A stretch of 25,109 nucleotides of DNA from DATLFA01 sp039915945 (lineage in GTDB: Bacteria; Actinomycetota; Acidimicrobiia; Acidimicrobiales; WLNW01). Positions 1 through 7,551 of the stretch are shown here, piece after piece (position 1 is the stretch's first letter; every line of letters starts with the position of its first letter). The notes under the pieces are model-generated. The model searched no databases. It had not been told where the DNA came from and worked only from the letters and a program-made list of their open reading frames with translations. The stretch lies in contig JBDSMH010000024.1 of assembly GCA_039915945.1 (NCBI GenBank), positions 1 through 25,109 on the forward strand, read 5' to 3'. The position numbers were made by a program, and so were the translations under genes.

Positions 1-325
1 CGATGGCATGGACCTGACCGCTGGTGAGGGTCCCGTCGAGCCACGCCGCTTCGGTCAACGGCATCGCTTTGAGCTTGCGAGCCAGCGTCACCGACCGCTG
101 CGCGTCAGCGGGCGCCAACCCGGCGCAACGCTCCGAGAACTGCGCCGTCGACGACGCCTCCGACAACCGATACAACATCAACTCGTCGAACACCCGCGTC
201 GGCTCCATCGTCTTCGCGATCGCCGTCTCACACCCGCGGCGCACCGCCGCGAGATCATCGCCATCGACGGCCAACTCGAGACGAGCGATCGCTTCGAGGA
301 AGTCGCAAACCGACGCACTCAACAT
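1..325 (-). CDS. DUF222 (13E12-repeat) protein, likely HNH endonuclease, N-terminal part only
   Basis: The first 108 codons of a minus-strand gene that leaves the window at its left end. The visible protein reads MLSASVCDFLEAIARLEL at its start and contains KLKAMPLTEAAWLDG followed by LTSGQVHAI. This is the pattern of the DUF222 region of actinobacterial 13E12-repeat proteins, many of which carry an HNH nuclease domain at the C-terminus; that end is not visible here, so nuclease activity is only inferred. The frame is open upstream to 392, so GTG at 340 or 355 could also be the start. ATG at 325 is preferred because a TACGAT -10 box lies exactly 6 nt upstream with a TTGCGG -35 box 17 nt before it, which fits a leaderless transcript. 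Confidence is high for the family, lower for the start. Confidence 0.75.
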   Translation of the reverse strand, partial: MLSASVCDFLEAIARLELAVDGDDLAAVRRGCETAIAKTMEPTRVFDELMLYRLSEASSTAQFSERCAGLAPADAQRSVTLARKLKAMPLTEAAWLDGTLTSGQVHAI

Positions 326-331
326 GCAGAA

Positions 332-360
332 ATCGTACACCTGTTCGATCCACACCGCAA
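332..360 (-). promoter_or_regulatory. Candidate leaderless promoter of the DUF222 gene
   Basis: On the minus strand, TTGCGG (355-360) and TACGAT (332-337) are separated by 17 nt. The -10 box ends 6 nt before ATG 325, which puts the predicted transcription start at or next to the start codon. No Shine-Dalgarno sequence is seen. The rest of 338-477 is the divergent spacer to the amidohydrolase gene; its only other visible structure is a weak imperfect hairpin around 401-421. Confidence 0.45.
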
Positions 361-477
361 ACGAAATGCTAACAAAATCAAGGAAATCCGGTTAGGCGCC
401 GCTCGCGTGCGAACGCGAAGCAATCGTTCGGAGTCCCTGCGTTTAGGCTTGGCGTACCGGCACATGAGGAGTGGCAA

Positions 478-1611
478 ATGGGGCTCGAAGGATATGTCGT
501 CATCGATGCAGACGGCCATGGTGGCGAGCCTCTGGACTGGCGCGAACGCATCCCGAACCGATATCGGTCTCAGATGGAGTACTTCGTCGCCCGGATGAAA
601 GGGTTGTTCGGCGATCTGCCTGGGGGCGCGATGCGCCTCGACCCAGAACACAGCGAAGACCGCTACGTCGAGCGCCCGTCCAATCCGCTGCGCTTCGATC
701 CCGAGGGCACTCGGCCGGGAATGTTCGACCCAGCCGCACGGATCGACGACATGGATCTCGAGGGCATCGACATCTCGATCATGTTCGGAGGTGGTGCTGG
801 CGAAGAGTGGGCGCTGCTCGACCCGCCGTTCGCGGCAGCGCTGTGTACGACGCTGAATGATGCGCGGGCCGAGTTCTGTTCGTTTGCGCCGGATCGTCTC
901 AAGCTGAACGCCAAGCTGCCAATGATTGATCCCGAAGCAGCGGCCGCGGAACTCGACCGGTGTGTGCGAACGTGGCCCGGAATCTTCGTCGGCATGAGCA
1001 CGACGCAGCACGTGCGCGACCGCAATCTCGATGATCGTTGCTTCGATGTCGTGTGGTCGACTGCCGCGGCGCTGGGTGTCGCCGTCTCGACGCACGGCGG
1101 CGGGCAAGCCGTCGATCAGATTCCGTATGCCATCGAGCGGTCGGCAACCCGTCTCGAAAAGCACGCGATCACGCACCCGTTCGGTTCGATGCTGGCGGTC
1201 ACGAACTTCACGGTCGGCGGTGTTCTACATCGGTTTCCCAAGCTCCGTGTCGGGTTCATGGAAGCCGGCGTTGGTTGGCTGCCGTTCTGGTTGCAGCGAT
1301 TGGACGAGCACTTCGAACTCATGCCCGATCAGGCGCCCGAGATCGACCGCCCGCCGTCGGAGTACTTCAAGGGTCGATGCGTCGTCAGCTGCGAGCCCGA
1401 CGATGCGAGTGTGGCCTACGTGTGTGACACCGTTGGCGACGACGCGGTTGTCTATGCGTCCGACTATTGCCACTTCGATTGCGCGTTCCCCGAGTCGGTG
1501 CGCATCGTGGTCAATCGCGACGATCTGAATGCGGATCGTAAGGCGGCGATTCTCGGGAACAACGCGGCGCGCCTATACGGCCTTCCGCTTCCCGCAGCAA
1601 CGGGAGCTTGA
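478..1611 (+). CDS. Amidohydrolase_2 (ACMSD-like metal-dependent hydrolase)
   Basis: A 377-aa protein of the amidohydrolase_2 family (PF04909), TIM-barrel enzymes that hydrolyse or decarboxylate small organic acids at a divalent metal. Visible landmarks are the first-strand metal motif DADGH (D12, H14), THGGG with H206, the MEAGVGWLPFWLQRLDEHFE helix (E262 onward), and ASDYCHFD with the expected catalytic Asp D329. Length and C-terminal NNAARLYGL are normal for the family. The start is fixed by AGGAG at 467-471, 6 nt before the ATG. The next gene may start inside this stop codon (TTGA overlap), and a cyclase-family gene follows, so the three may form a catabolic operon. Substrate is not predictable; related actinobacterial proteins often occur in aromatic or steroid degradation loci. 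Confidence 0.88.
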   Translation: MGLEGYVVIDADGHGGEPLDWRERIPNRYRSQMEYFVARMKGLFGDLPGGAMRLDPEHSEDRYVERPSNPLRFDPEGTRPGMFDPAARIDDMDLEGIDISIMFGGGAGEEWALLDPPFAAALCTTLNDARAEFCSFAPDRLKLNAKLPMIDPEAAAAELDRCVRTWPGIFVGMSTTQHVRDRNLDDRCFDVVWSTAAALGVAVSTHGGGQAVDQIPYAIERSATRLEKHAITHPFGSMLAVTNFTVGGVLHRFPKLRVGFMEAGVGWLPFWLQRLDEHFELMPDQAPEIDRPPSEYFKGRCVVSCEPDDASVAYVCDTVGDDAVVYASDYCHFDCAFPESVRIVVNRDDLNADRKAAILGNNAARLYGLPLPAATGA

Positions 1612-3530
1612 GCTGCCTCTTCCACTCGTCTGCTCAGCCCGGATACTGTCGGCGCGTGCGAAATAGAAACCATCGCCGCGGGGGTCGGACGACGCCAAAG
1701 GGCACCCGGCCGGCCGACGCGCATCGCCAGCGCGGCTCGTTGTCGCCGGTGCGCGAGGCGCTGCCGCCGGTTGTCGCAGACGCCAATGCGAGCGTCCGAG
1801 AGTGTTCGCCGCTCGCGTTGTTGATGTTGGCGTCGGGCCTGGTCGAGATGGCGACGCCTCGGCCGCTGGATTCGTGGAGTGGTCGAGGCGCGGATCGCCC
1901 CGACGGCCCGAGTGTCTTCGAGTCCTTTGCCGCGAGCGGATGGCCGTCGATGGCCGCGTTGGCCGTGGCCGTCGCGACGTTGCACAGCGACGAGTTGCTC
2001 TCCGTACGTCTGCGAATTGCTGCCGAACCGAACTTGGGATCAGGTCCGACTTGGTTCTCGACGATGGATCGCATCGAGATCATCGACACGGTGGTGCACA
2101 GCGATCCGCTCGACGATGGCGAAAACGCGATGCTGTCGTGGCGGTGGCCCGACGGTACCGCCGCCACTTTGGTCTTGTACGTCGATCACAACATGGGCAC
2201 GATCGTCAAGGACGCGTTCGCGCTTCCTGAAGGCGCGTCAGCAGTGGCCGCGTTGTTCGACAAGTTGGGTGATCGCCACATTGCCCGCAACGCGATCGAT
2301 GCGAGCGACGCCCGTGCCCGCATCGCCGATGCAATCAAGAACACTGACCGGATGATTCCTCCACTCGAGACTGAAACGTGGCCGACAAGCCGGCCCTTGG
2401 TCGAGTGGTTGTTGCGGCACCTACCCGAAGGCGGGACCGGCTACGTACGCCCGGATTGGTCGAGTTCGAGTCGTGACCAGCTCATTGATGAGTTCGTGGG
2501 GTCTTCGTTCGGTGATATCGAAGGGGTGACCCGAGCGCAGGTGCGGGAGTTGGTCGATCCGCTGGTGTGGTTCGCGTGCGACTTCGGCCCCGGCGACCCC
2601 TTGCGCTGGAGCCCGGTGTCGGTCGAAATCGTTCTCACCGACTGGTATCCCCGCAAGGTGTTCAACGCCCCGCTCGCCGAGTTGCGCTTGCTGCCTCGCG
2701 TGTTGGCAGGGTTCGTCCGCTTCTCGCACGCCCGCCGGGACATCCCCGCCGAACTGACCGACGACACCCTGACTGCGATCGAGCATTGGACCGACGAATT
2801 CGTACGCGCGATTAGCCACCCAGGGCGTTCGCCTTTTGACAACGCGGCTCGTCTCGCCCGGATGGCGGCGGGATTCGACTCCGGCGCCTTCCTCGACGAA
2901 TTCGATGGTGATGAATTCGATGGTGATGAATTCGATGGTGATGAGGATCCCGACGACACGTTCATCCGTGGCGCGGTCGACGAGCTCGAAGCACGCGTCA
3001 TCGAGTTCCTCGGTGGACGCGCCGCTTACGACGCGCTCGACGACGTGCCACTCGGGGATGTCGCGTTCGATTGGAGTCAGATACCACCGGGTCTTGCGGA
3101 TGCGGTGGGGGAGACGTTGTCCCTCCTCGATCGATGGGCCATTGACCTTTTCGATGTCGAAGTGCGAACGATCGCGCGCAGCGTGTTGGCGGGTGTGATC
3201 GCAGCTGACCCCAGCGTGTTCAAGAGGTCACCACGTGCGGATGCGTTGGCCGCCGCGATCCTCGGCTTCCTCCTGATGCGCCTAACTGGACGGCTCTCGG
3301 CAAAGGACCGCCGGCAGTTTCCCTGGAAGGTTTTCACCCAAAGGGACTTGGCCACCGCGGTGGGAGTGTCCGCGTCCACAGTCGGCAGTCGCTCCAAGAC
3401 AGTTTCCAATGTCGTCGCGCGCGCTGACATTGTGTGGCCGTCGATTCTGCACTCCACGCAACGTCGAGACGCTTTGCGTACCAAACAACTCGTGATGGAC
3501 TGGCGCTCGGCCCAGAAAGGCAACGAATGA
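1608..3530 (+). CDS. Protein of unknown function with acidic repeat and C-terminal helix-turn-helix
   Basis: About 640 aa; not recognised as a named family. The central part (about residues 290-400) resembles a region of unknown function found in actinobacterial proteins, sometimes alongside plasmid pRiA4b ORF-3-like domains, with a pattern near DPLRWSPVSVEIVLTDW then PRKV. Residues about 430-445 are three copies of EFDGD encoded by a perfect 15-bp tandem repeat (2898-2942), forming an acidic linker. The C-terminal part (DLATAVGVSASTVGSRSKTV, about 581-600) looks like a helix-turn-helix, comparable to DUF6398-type ends. The start is uncertain: TTG at 1608 overlaps the previous stop as TTGA but has a badly placed GGGAG, whereas GTG at 1656 has a TACTGT box 6 nt upstream. 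Its stop overlaps the cyclase start as ATGA, so the two are translationally coupled. A DNA-binding regulatory role is possible but unproven. Confidence 0.7.
   Translation: MSCLFHSSAQPGYCRRVRNRNHRRGGRTTPKGTRPADAHRQRGSLSPVREALPPVVADANASVRECSPLALLMLASGLVEMATPRPLDSWSGRGADRPDGPSVFESFAASGWPSMAALAVAVATLHSDELLSVRLRIAAEPNLGSGPTWFSTMDRIEIIDTVVHSDPLDDGENAMLSWRWPDGTAATLVLYVDHNMGTIVKDAFALPEGASAVAALFDKLGDRHIARNAIDASDARARIADAIKNTDRMIPPLETETWPTSRPLVEWLLRHLPEGGTGYVRPDWSSSSRDQLIDEFVGSSFGDIEGVTRAQVRELVDPLVWFACDFGPGDPLRWSPVSVEIVLTDWYPRKVFNAPLAELRLLPRVLAGFVRFSHARRDIPAELTDDTLTAIEHWTDEFVRAISHPGRSPFDNAARLARMAAGFDSGAFLDEFDGDEFDGDEFDGDEDPDDTFIRGAVDELEARVIEFLGGRAAYDALDDVPLGDVAFDWSQIPPGLADAVGETLSLLDRWAIDLFDVEVRTIARSVLAGVIAADPSVFKRSPRADALAAAILGFLLMRLTGRLSAKDRRQFPWKVFTQRDLATAVGVSASTVGSRSKTVSNVVARADIVWPSILHSTQRRDALRTKQLVMDWRSAQKGNE
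1644..1649 (+). promoter_or_regulatory. Candidate -10 box (leaderless) for the ~640-aa gene
   Basis: TACTGT followed by 6 nt and then an in-frame GTG at 1656. It has the same geometry as the boxes before the DUF222, PIG-L and jetA genes. No convincing -35 box is seen, so this is a weak call that mainly bears on the choice of start codon. Confidence 0.3.
2898..2942 (+). repeat. Perfect 15-bp tandem repeat, 3 copies, inside a CDS
   Basis: The unit gaattcgatggtgat occurs three times head to tail and encodes EFDGD each time. Because 15 is a multiple of three, gain or loss of a unit keeps the frame, so the acidic linker could vary in length between strains. Each copy carries an EcoRI-type gaattc hexamer. 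Confidence 0.95.
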
Positions 3531-4204
3531 AATCGGAGTCAACTGCGCGTTTCGTCGATCTGAGTCACGTGATCGAAGACGGCATGAGCACCTACCCGGG
3601 CCTACCGGGCCCGGCAATCTGCGACTTCATCTCATTCGATGATTCGCACAGCCGCTACAGCGCGGGCACGGAGTTCACGATCGGTCGCATCGATCTGATC
3701 ACGAACACCGGCACTTACATCGACACGCCGTACCACCGCTATCGCGATGGCCACGATCTGGTCGGGCTCGACCTGGCCACGATTTCGAATGTGCCGGGCG
3801 TGGTCGTGCGCGTCGCCGCCGGTACGACCGAGATCGGTGTCGCCCAATTCGAATCGATCGATCCGAGTGGCCGCGCCGTGCTCGTACACACAGATTGGGA
3901 TCAGCACTGGCGCAGCGAGCAGTACTTCGTCGGGCATCCCTACCTCACCGGTGCCGCAGCGACATGGCTCCGCGACCGCGGCGCGGTGCTCGTCGGCATC
4001 GACTCGTTGAACATCGACTCGATCGCCGGTGGCGAGCGACCGGTGCATTCGACCTTGCTGCGGGCCGGCATCCCGATCATCGAGCACATGACGAACTTGG
4101 CCGCGCTACCCGATACCGGATTCGTGCTCAGCGCGGTCCCACCGAAGATCTCAGGATTGGGTACGTTTCCCGTTCGCGCCCATGCGCGGGTAGTCGACGT
4201 CTAA
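3527..4204 (+). CDS. Cyclase family protein (kynurenine formamidase-like, PF04199)
   Basis: A 225-aa protein of the cyclase/KynB-like family of metal-dependent amidases and lactonases. The N-terminus FVDLSHVIEDGMSTYPG is typical, and the family core is seen as NTGTYIDTPYHRYRDG at 60-75. In KynB-type enzymes this motif is HxGxHxD and supplies zinc ligands; here the two His positions are N60 and Y64 while D66 and H70 remain. H174 (RPVHSTLL) and E186 (IIEHMTNL) match the other expected ligands. I recall related actinobacterial proteins with the same NTGTY pattern, so this may be a subfamily trait rather than damage. The start is ATG 3527, which overlaps the previous stop (ATGA); the longer open frame upstream is an artefact. 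The gene ends in a 3-nt stop-to-stop overlap with the convergent ChaB gene. Confidence 0.85.
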   Translation: MKSESTARFVDLSHVIEDGMSTYPGLPGPAICDFISFDDSHSRYSAGTEFTIGRIDLITNTGTYIDTPYHRYRDGHDLVGLDLATISNVPGVVVRVAAGTTEIGVAQFESIDPSGRAVLVHTDWDQHWRSEQYFVGHPYLTGAAATWLRDRGAVLVGIDSLNIDSIAGGERPVHSTLLRAGIPIIEHMTNLAALPDTGFVLSAVPPKISGLGTFPVRAHARVVDV

Positions 4205-4632
4205 GACTTCTTCTTGCGCGCCGATTGCGCGGTGGCGTTGCGGTTGGCTTTGTCGATCGCCTCGACCAGTTTCGCCTTGGTCATGCTCGATCGGCCCTTG
4301 ACGTCGAGTCGCTTCGCGACATCGAGGAGGTGTTCCTTGCTGGCGAAGGTATCCACACCGCCGGCCGTCTTCGTCTTGCTCTGGCGCGCGGCCCGGCCGC
4401 GCTTGGCGTCCTGAGCATCGCTTGGACCCTTCTTGGTTTTCGGCTCCCAGTGGTCGCCGACCTTCTCGAAGGAATGCTTGAGCGACGCGAGCGCGATGCG
4501 GTGCGCAGCCTCGCCGTCGCCGTGCGTCTTCTCGGCCGATTCCAGCGTGTGCATGTAGGTGTCTTGCGCCTTGGCGGGCGACCGCTGCAATGTCGCGGGC
4601 AGTCGCTTCCTTTCCTTCTGGGTGAGCACCAT
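4201..4632 (-). CDS. ChaB-domain protein with C-terminal Rho_N-like domain
   Basis: A 143-aa basic protein. Residues about 10-60 match the ChaB fold (PF06150): LPATLQRSPAKAQDTYMHTL, then EAAHRIALASLKHSFEKVG. A Lys/Arg/Gln-rich linker follows, then a Rho_N/SAP-like helical segment (SKEHLLDVAKRLDVKGRSSM, then TKAKLVEAID) and a KKKS tail. ChaB was first linked to cation transport in E. coli but its function is unclear; Rho_N-like domains usually bind nucleic acid, so an RNA- or DNA-associated role is a reasonable inference. The start is ATG 4632, preceded by GAGGAG with 7-nt spacing; the longer frame to 4671 lacks a ribosome site. Its TAG stop (4203-4201) is interleaved with the TAA stop of the convergent cyclase gene. 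Divergent from the oxygenase gene; 4633-4753 holds no further gene. Confidence 0.82.
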   Translation of the reverse strand: MVLTQKERKRLPATLQRSPAKAQDTYMHTLESAEKTHGDGEAAHRIALASLKHSFEKVGDHWEPKTKKGPSDAQDAKRGRAARQSKTKTAGGVDTFASKEHLLDVAKRLDVKGRSSMTKAKLVEAIDKANRNATAQSARKKKS

Positions 4633-4753
4633 CGTTCTGCTCCTCGTTGCCCCACGCTCGGGCACGGTCAACCGGTGCCCGGAATCTGTCGAGATCTAAC
4701 CAACATCGCAGCAGGACGCCTCACGAACTGGCGCGAGCCGGCGTTGACCGCGT

Positions 4754-5449
4754 GTGCACACCGAAAACATCGACTGGGCGGCGGTCACCGCGGACCTCGA
4801 CGACCTTGGCGTCGCGTTGACCGGACCCATCCTCGACCCGGATCAATGCGCCGCGCTGAGGGACCTCTATGGACAGGACAGTCGCTTCCGCTCGACGATC
4901 GACATGGCCCGACACCGCTTCGGCGAAGGTCAGTATCGGTACTTCGACCGACCGCTGCCGCGCCTCGTCGACGAACTGCGGCATGCGTTCTGGCCACAAC
5001 TGCTCGCGGTCGCGCGGGTCTGGACGACGCGTCGCGGTGAACAAGCGGCGTGGCCCGACGAGCTCGACGACTGGCTCGATCAGTGCCACGAGGCCGGGCA
5101 GGTGCGCCCGACACCGCTGATGCTGCGCTACGGCACCGGCGACTGGAACGCGTTGCATCGCGATCTCTACGGCGACCTCGTGTTCCCACTGCAGGTCGTC
5201 ATCGGGCTCGACGACCCGACGGTCGACTACAGCGGTGGCGAATTCGTCGTGGTCGAGCAACGCCTTCGCGCACAATCGCGCGCAACGACGGTCACCATTC
5301 CTTGTGGTCACGGGGTGGTCTTCACGACCCGGGATCGGCCGATCCGCAGCCAACGCGGTTGGGCGAACGCGCCGATGCGTCACGGGGTCAGCGTCGTACG
5401 CTCGGGGCAGCGCCACACGTTGGGTCTCATATTCCACGACGCCCGATGA
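4754..5449 (+). CDS. 2OG-Fe(II) oxygenase (PF09859-type)
   Basis: A 231-aa 2-oxoglutarate/Fe(II)-dependent dioxygenase of the oxygenase-NA type. The iron triad is visible as HRD (H135, D137) and H210 in APMRHGVSV; R220 in GQRHTLGLIFHDA is the expected 2-oxoglutarate carboxylate ligand. The N-terminal half (RFRSTIDMARHRFGEG, YRYFDRPLP) is typical of the family. Substrate is unknown; the fold is related to prolyl hydroxylases and AlkB. The start is GTG 4754, giving MHTENIDWAAV; no ribosome site is obvious. alkB starts 22 nt after the stop, so the two dioxygenases are probably co-transcribed, and the pairing suggests a link to alkylation damage, although the PF09859 substrate remains undetermined. 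Confidence 0.85.
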   Translation: MHTENIDWAAVTADLDDLGVALTGPILDPDQCAALRDLYGQDSRFRSTIDMARHRFGEGQYRYFDRPLPRLVDELRHAFWPQLLAVARVWTTRRGEQAAWPDELDDWLDQCHEAGQVRPTPLMLRYGTGDWNALHRDLYGDLVFPLQVVIGLDDPTVDYSGGEFVVVEQRLRAQSRATTVTIPCGHGVVFTTRDRPIRSQRGWANAPMRHGVSVVRSGQRHTLGLIFHDAR

Positions 5450-5471
5450 TCCCGCTGCGCTGGTGACCGCG

Positions 5472-6131
5472 ATGACGTCCGAACTGATCCCCCGCACCCG
5501 ACTCACATTGGCTCCCGGCGCGGTGCACATGCCGGACTGGCTCGGCGTGGACGAGCAACGGCAGCTCGTCGACGCCTGCCGCGAATGGGCCCGGCCGCCG
5601 GCACCGATGCGCGCGGCCCGCATGCCCAACGGTGCAGTGATGTCGGTCAAGACCGTGTGCCTCGGCTGGCAGTGGATCCCGTACCGCTACTCGCGCTTCG
5701 CCGAAGACACCGACGGCGCGCCGGTCAAGCCGTTCCCCGAGTGGCTCGTCGCACTCGGCCGACGCGCAGTTGCCGACGCGTTCGACGACGCCGATGCCGG
5801 ACGTGACTACGAACCTGATGCCGCGCTCGTCAACTACTACGACGACAACGCGCGGCTCGGCCTCCACAAGGACCAGGACGAAGATGCCGGCGCACCCGTG
5901 GTCTCGTTCAGCCTGGGCGACTCGTGCGTCTTCCGGTTCGGCAATACCGAGACCAGAGGCCGCCCCTATACCGACCTCGAGTTGCGCTCCGGGGACGTCG
6001 TCGTGTTCGGCGGACCGTCACGCTACGCGTACCACGGTGTTCCAAGAATGCTTCCGGGCGCGGGCAATCCGGAGATCGGTCTCACCAGTGGCCGGTTCAA
6101 CATCACGCTGCGGGTCACCGGTCTCGATTAA
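5472..6131 (+). CDS. alkB: Alpha-ketoglutarate-dependent DNA dealkylating dioxygenase AlkB
   Basis: A 219-aa AlkB-family protein. These enzymes oxidatively demethylate 1-methyladenine and 3-methylcytosine in DNA or RNA. The signature region is complete: NYYDDNARLGLHKDQDE with H132 and D134, YAYHGV with H188 as the third iron ligand, and RFNITLRVTG with R208 and R214 for 2-oxoglutarate. PIVSVSLG in E. coli AlkB corresponds to PVVSFSLG here. ATG 5472 is chosen; an in-frame GTG lies three codons earlier at 5463, and neither has a strong ribosome site. The gene lies 22 nt behind a second dioxygenase. Length is normal for the family. Confidence 0.93.
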   Translation: MTSELIPRTRLTLAPGAVHMPDWLGVDEQRQLVDACREWARPPAPMRAARMPNGAVMSVKTVCLGWQWIPYRYSRFAEDTDGAPVKPFPEWLVALGRRAVADAFDDADAGRDYEPDAALVNYYDDNARLGLHKDQDEDAGAPVVSFSLGDSCVFRFGNTETRGRPYTDLELRSGDVVVFGGPSRYAYHGVPRMLPGAGNPEIGLTSGRFNITLRVTGLD

Positions 6132-6219
6132 CGCCGCGTGACGACCGCGCCACGACGGCCGCGCTGGGCAACCGACACGTTAGGTTGCCGGCGCTGCCGC
6201 CCGTTGCCCAGGAGTACCG

Positions 6220-7525
6220 ATGAACTCGAGCGAGGTCGTGACCCTGTTCGGTGACCCGACGATCACCGTCGAACGCGCTGTCGAGTGTCGCATGCACGAC
6301 GGTGTCGTACTTCGCGCCGACGTCTATCGTCCCGCCGAAGCGAGCGGAGTATTCCCGGTGCTCTTGCAGCGCCTGCCGTACGACAAGACGCAAGCGGAGA
6401 GCATCACCTACGCGCATCCGAGTTGGTACGCGCGACACGGCTACATCGTCGTCGTGCAGGATTGTCGTGGACGGGGCACATCGCAGGGCGACTGGTACCC
6501 GTTCTTGCATGAGGCGCACGACGGCTACGACACGGTCGAATGGGCCGCACAGTTGCCGGGATCGGTCGGGCGTGTCGGAATGTACGGCTTTTCGTACGCC
6601 GGGTTGACGCAGCTGTTGCCGGGAGCCCCCCGCTCGATCGCGTGACTACTCCCTACTTCTTCGACTGGCTCGATCACCCCACCCTACGACGACTACTGGC
6701 GTCGCTGGAGCATCGACGAGGACTACGAACGTTTGCTGACGCCGGCGCTGCACATCGCGGGCTGGTATGACATTTTCCTCAGCGGCACGGTGGGCAATTT
6801 ATGTCACGGGCGAAAAACGTTGGCGCTGCTTCGCCGATTGGCCGCCCCCCGAGGCAGAGCCGATCCCCTACTTCTTCCACAGTGAAGGACGGGCCAACTC
6901 GTCGTACGGCGACGGCGCGCTGTCGCGGACAACGCCGACAGGCGAACCCGTCGATGTGTTCACGTACGACCCGATGTTCGCGATCCCGAGCCTCGGCGGG
7001 CAGTCGTGCTGTTACGACTTCATCTCGCCGATGGGGCCAGCCGATCAGGGCCCGGCCGAGAAGCTCAACGGAGTGCTCTGCTACACCACCGCTGCGCTTG
7101 CAGAGGAGTTGCTGCTCGTCGGTGAGCCGTCGGTGACGCTCTACGCCGCGACCTCGGCGGTCGACACCGACTGGACGGCGCGGCTGTGCGAGGTCTCCGC
7201 CGACGGCACATCGACGAACATCAAAGCCGGCATCGTGCGAGCGCGCTCGCGCGACTCACTGAGCGACCCGACTCTCGTGGCACCGCATACGGTCGTGCGC
7301 TATGAGATCGCGCTCGGACCCATCGGCGTACTGGTGCCGGCGGGGCATCGCCTTCGTGTCACCATTTCGCGTAGTGATTTCCCGCACTGGGATCGCAACC
7401 TCAACACCGGCGGACCACTCTTTCGAGAGGGAATCACGCAATCGATCGTCGCGACGCAAACCGTATTGCATGACGCGACGTATCCGTCATCCATCACGCT
7501 TCCGGTAGTTCGACGCGCGACTTGA
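6220..7525 (+). pseudogene. CocE/NonD family hydrolase, decayed (two internal deletions, frameshifts)
   Basis: Remnant of a CocE/NonD (X-Pro dipeptidyl-peptidase S15) serine hydrolase. Intact relatives have about 550-600 codons; here 1.3 kb holds four pieces. Piece 1, from ATG 6220 (CAGGAG 5 nt upstream), runs to the nucleophile motif GMYGFSYAG. After a junction near 6620-6635 the frame changes and more than 100 codons are missing; PPLDRVTTPYFFDWLDHPT follows. An extra C around 6682-6684 shifts to YDDYWRRWSIDEDYER and LHIAGWYDIF, which keeps the catalytic Asp. At about 6798-6802 a second deletion removes the GPWxH segment carrying the catalytic His, and the frame changes again to VTGEKRWRCFADWPPP. 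The C-terminal jelly-roll domain to 7525 looks intact. It could be real decay or an assembly error; no functional esterase can be made as read. Confidence 0.85.
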
Positions 7526-7538
7526 GATCAACGCGCGT
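7513..7538. terminator. Weak GC hairpin between convergent genes
   Basis: Seven-base arms (ACGCGCG at 7513-7519 and CGCGCGT at 7532-7538) flank a 12-nt loop, spanning the stop of the CocE remnant and the 26-bp gap before the jetD stop. There is no T-run, so intrinsic termination is doubtful. Confidence 0.25.
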
Positions 7539-7551
7539 GTGCGGCTGATAG

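Noticed and set aside
3895..5040. Plus-strand open frame of 381 codons over the cyclase end, ChaB gene and oxygenase start
   Set aside because: It crosses three recognised genes in other frames or strand and has no recognisable domain.
6220..7525. Two separate genes (an N-terminal hydrolase and a short C-terminal protein) instead of a pseudogene
   Set aside because: The pieces are consecutive parts of one CocE/NonD protein, with further matching pieces between them in other frames; the ATG at 6767 has no ribosome site and begins in the middle of what should be WYDIF-coding sequence.
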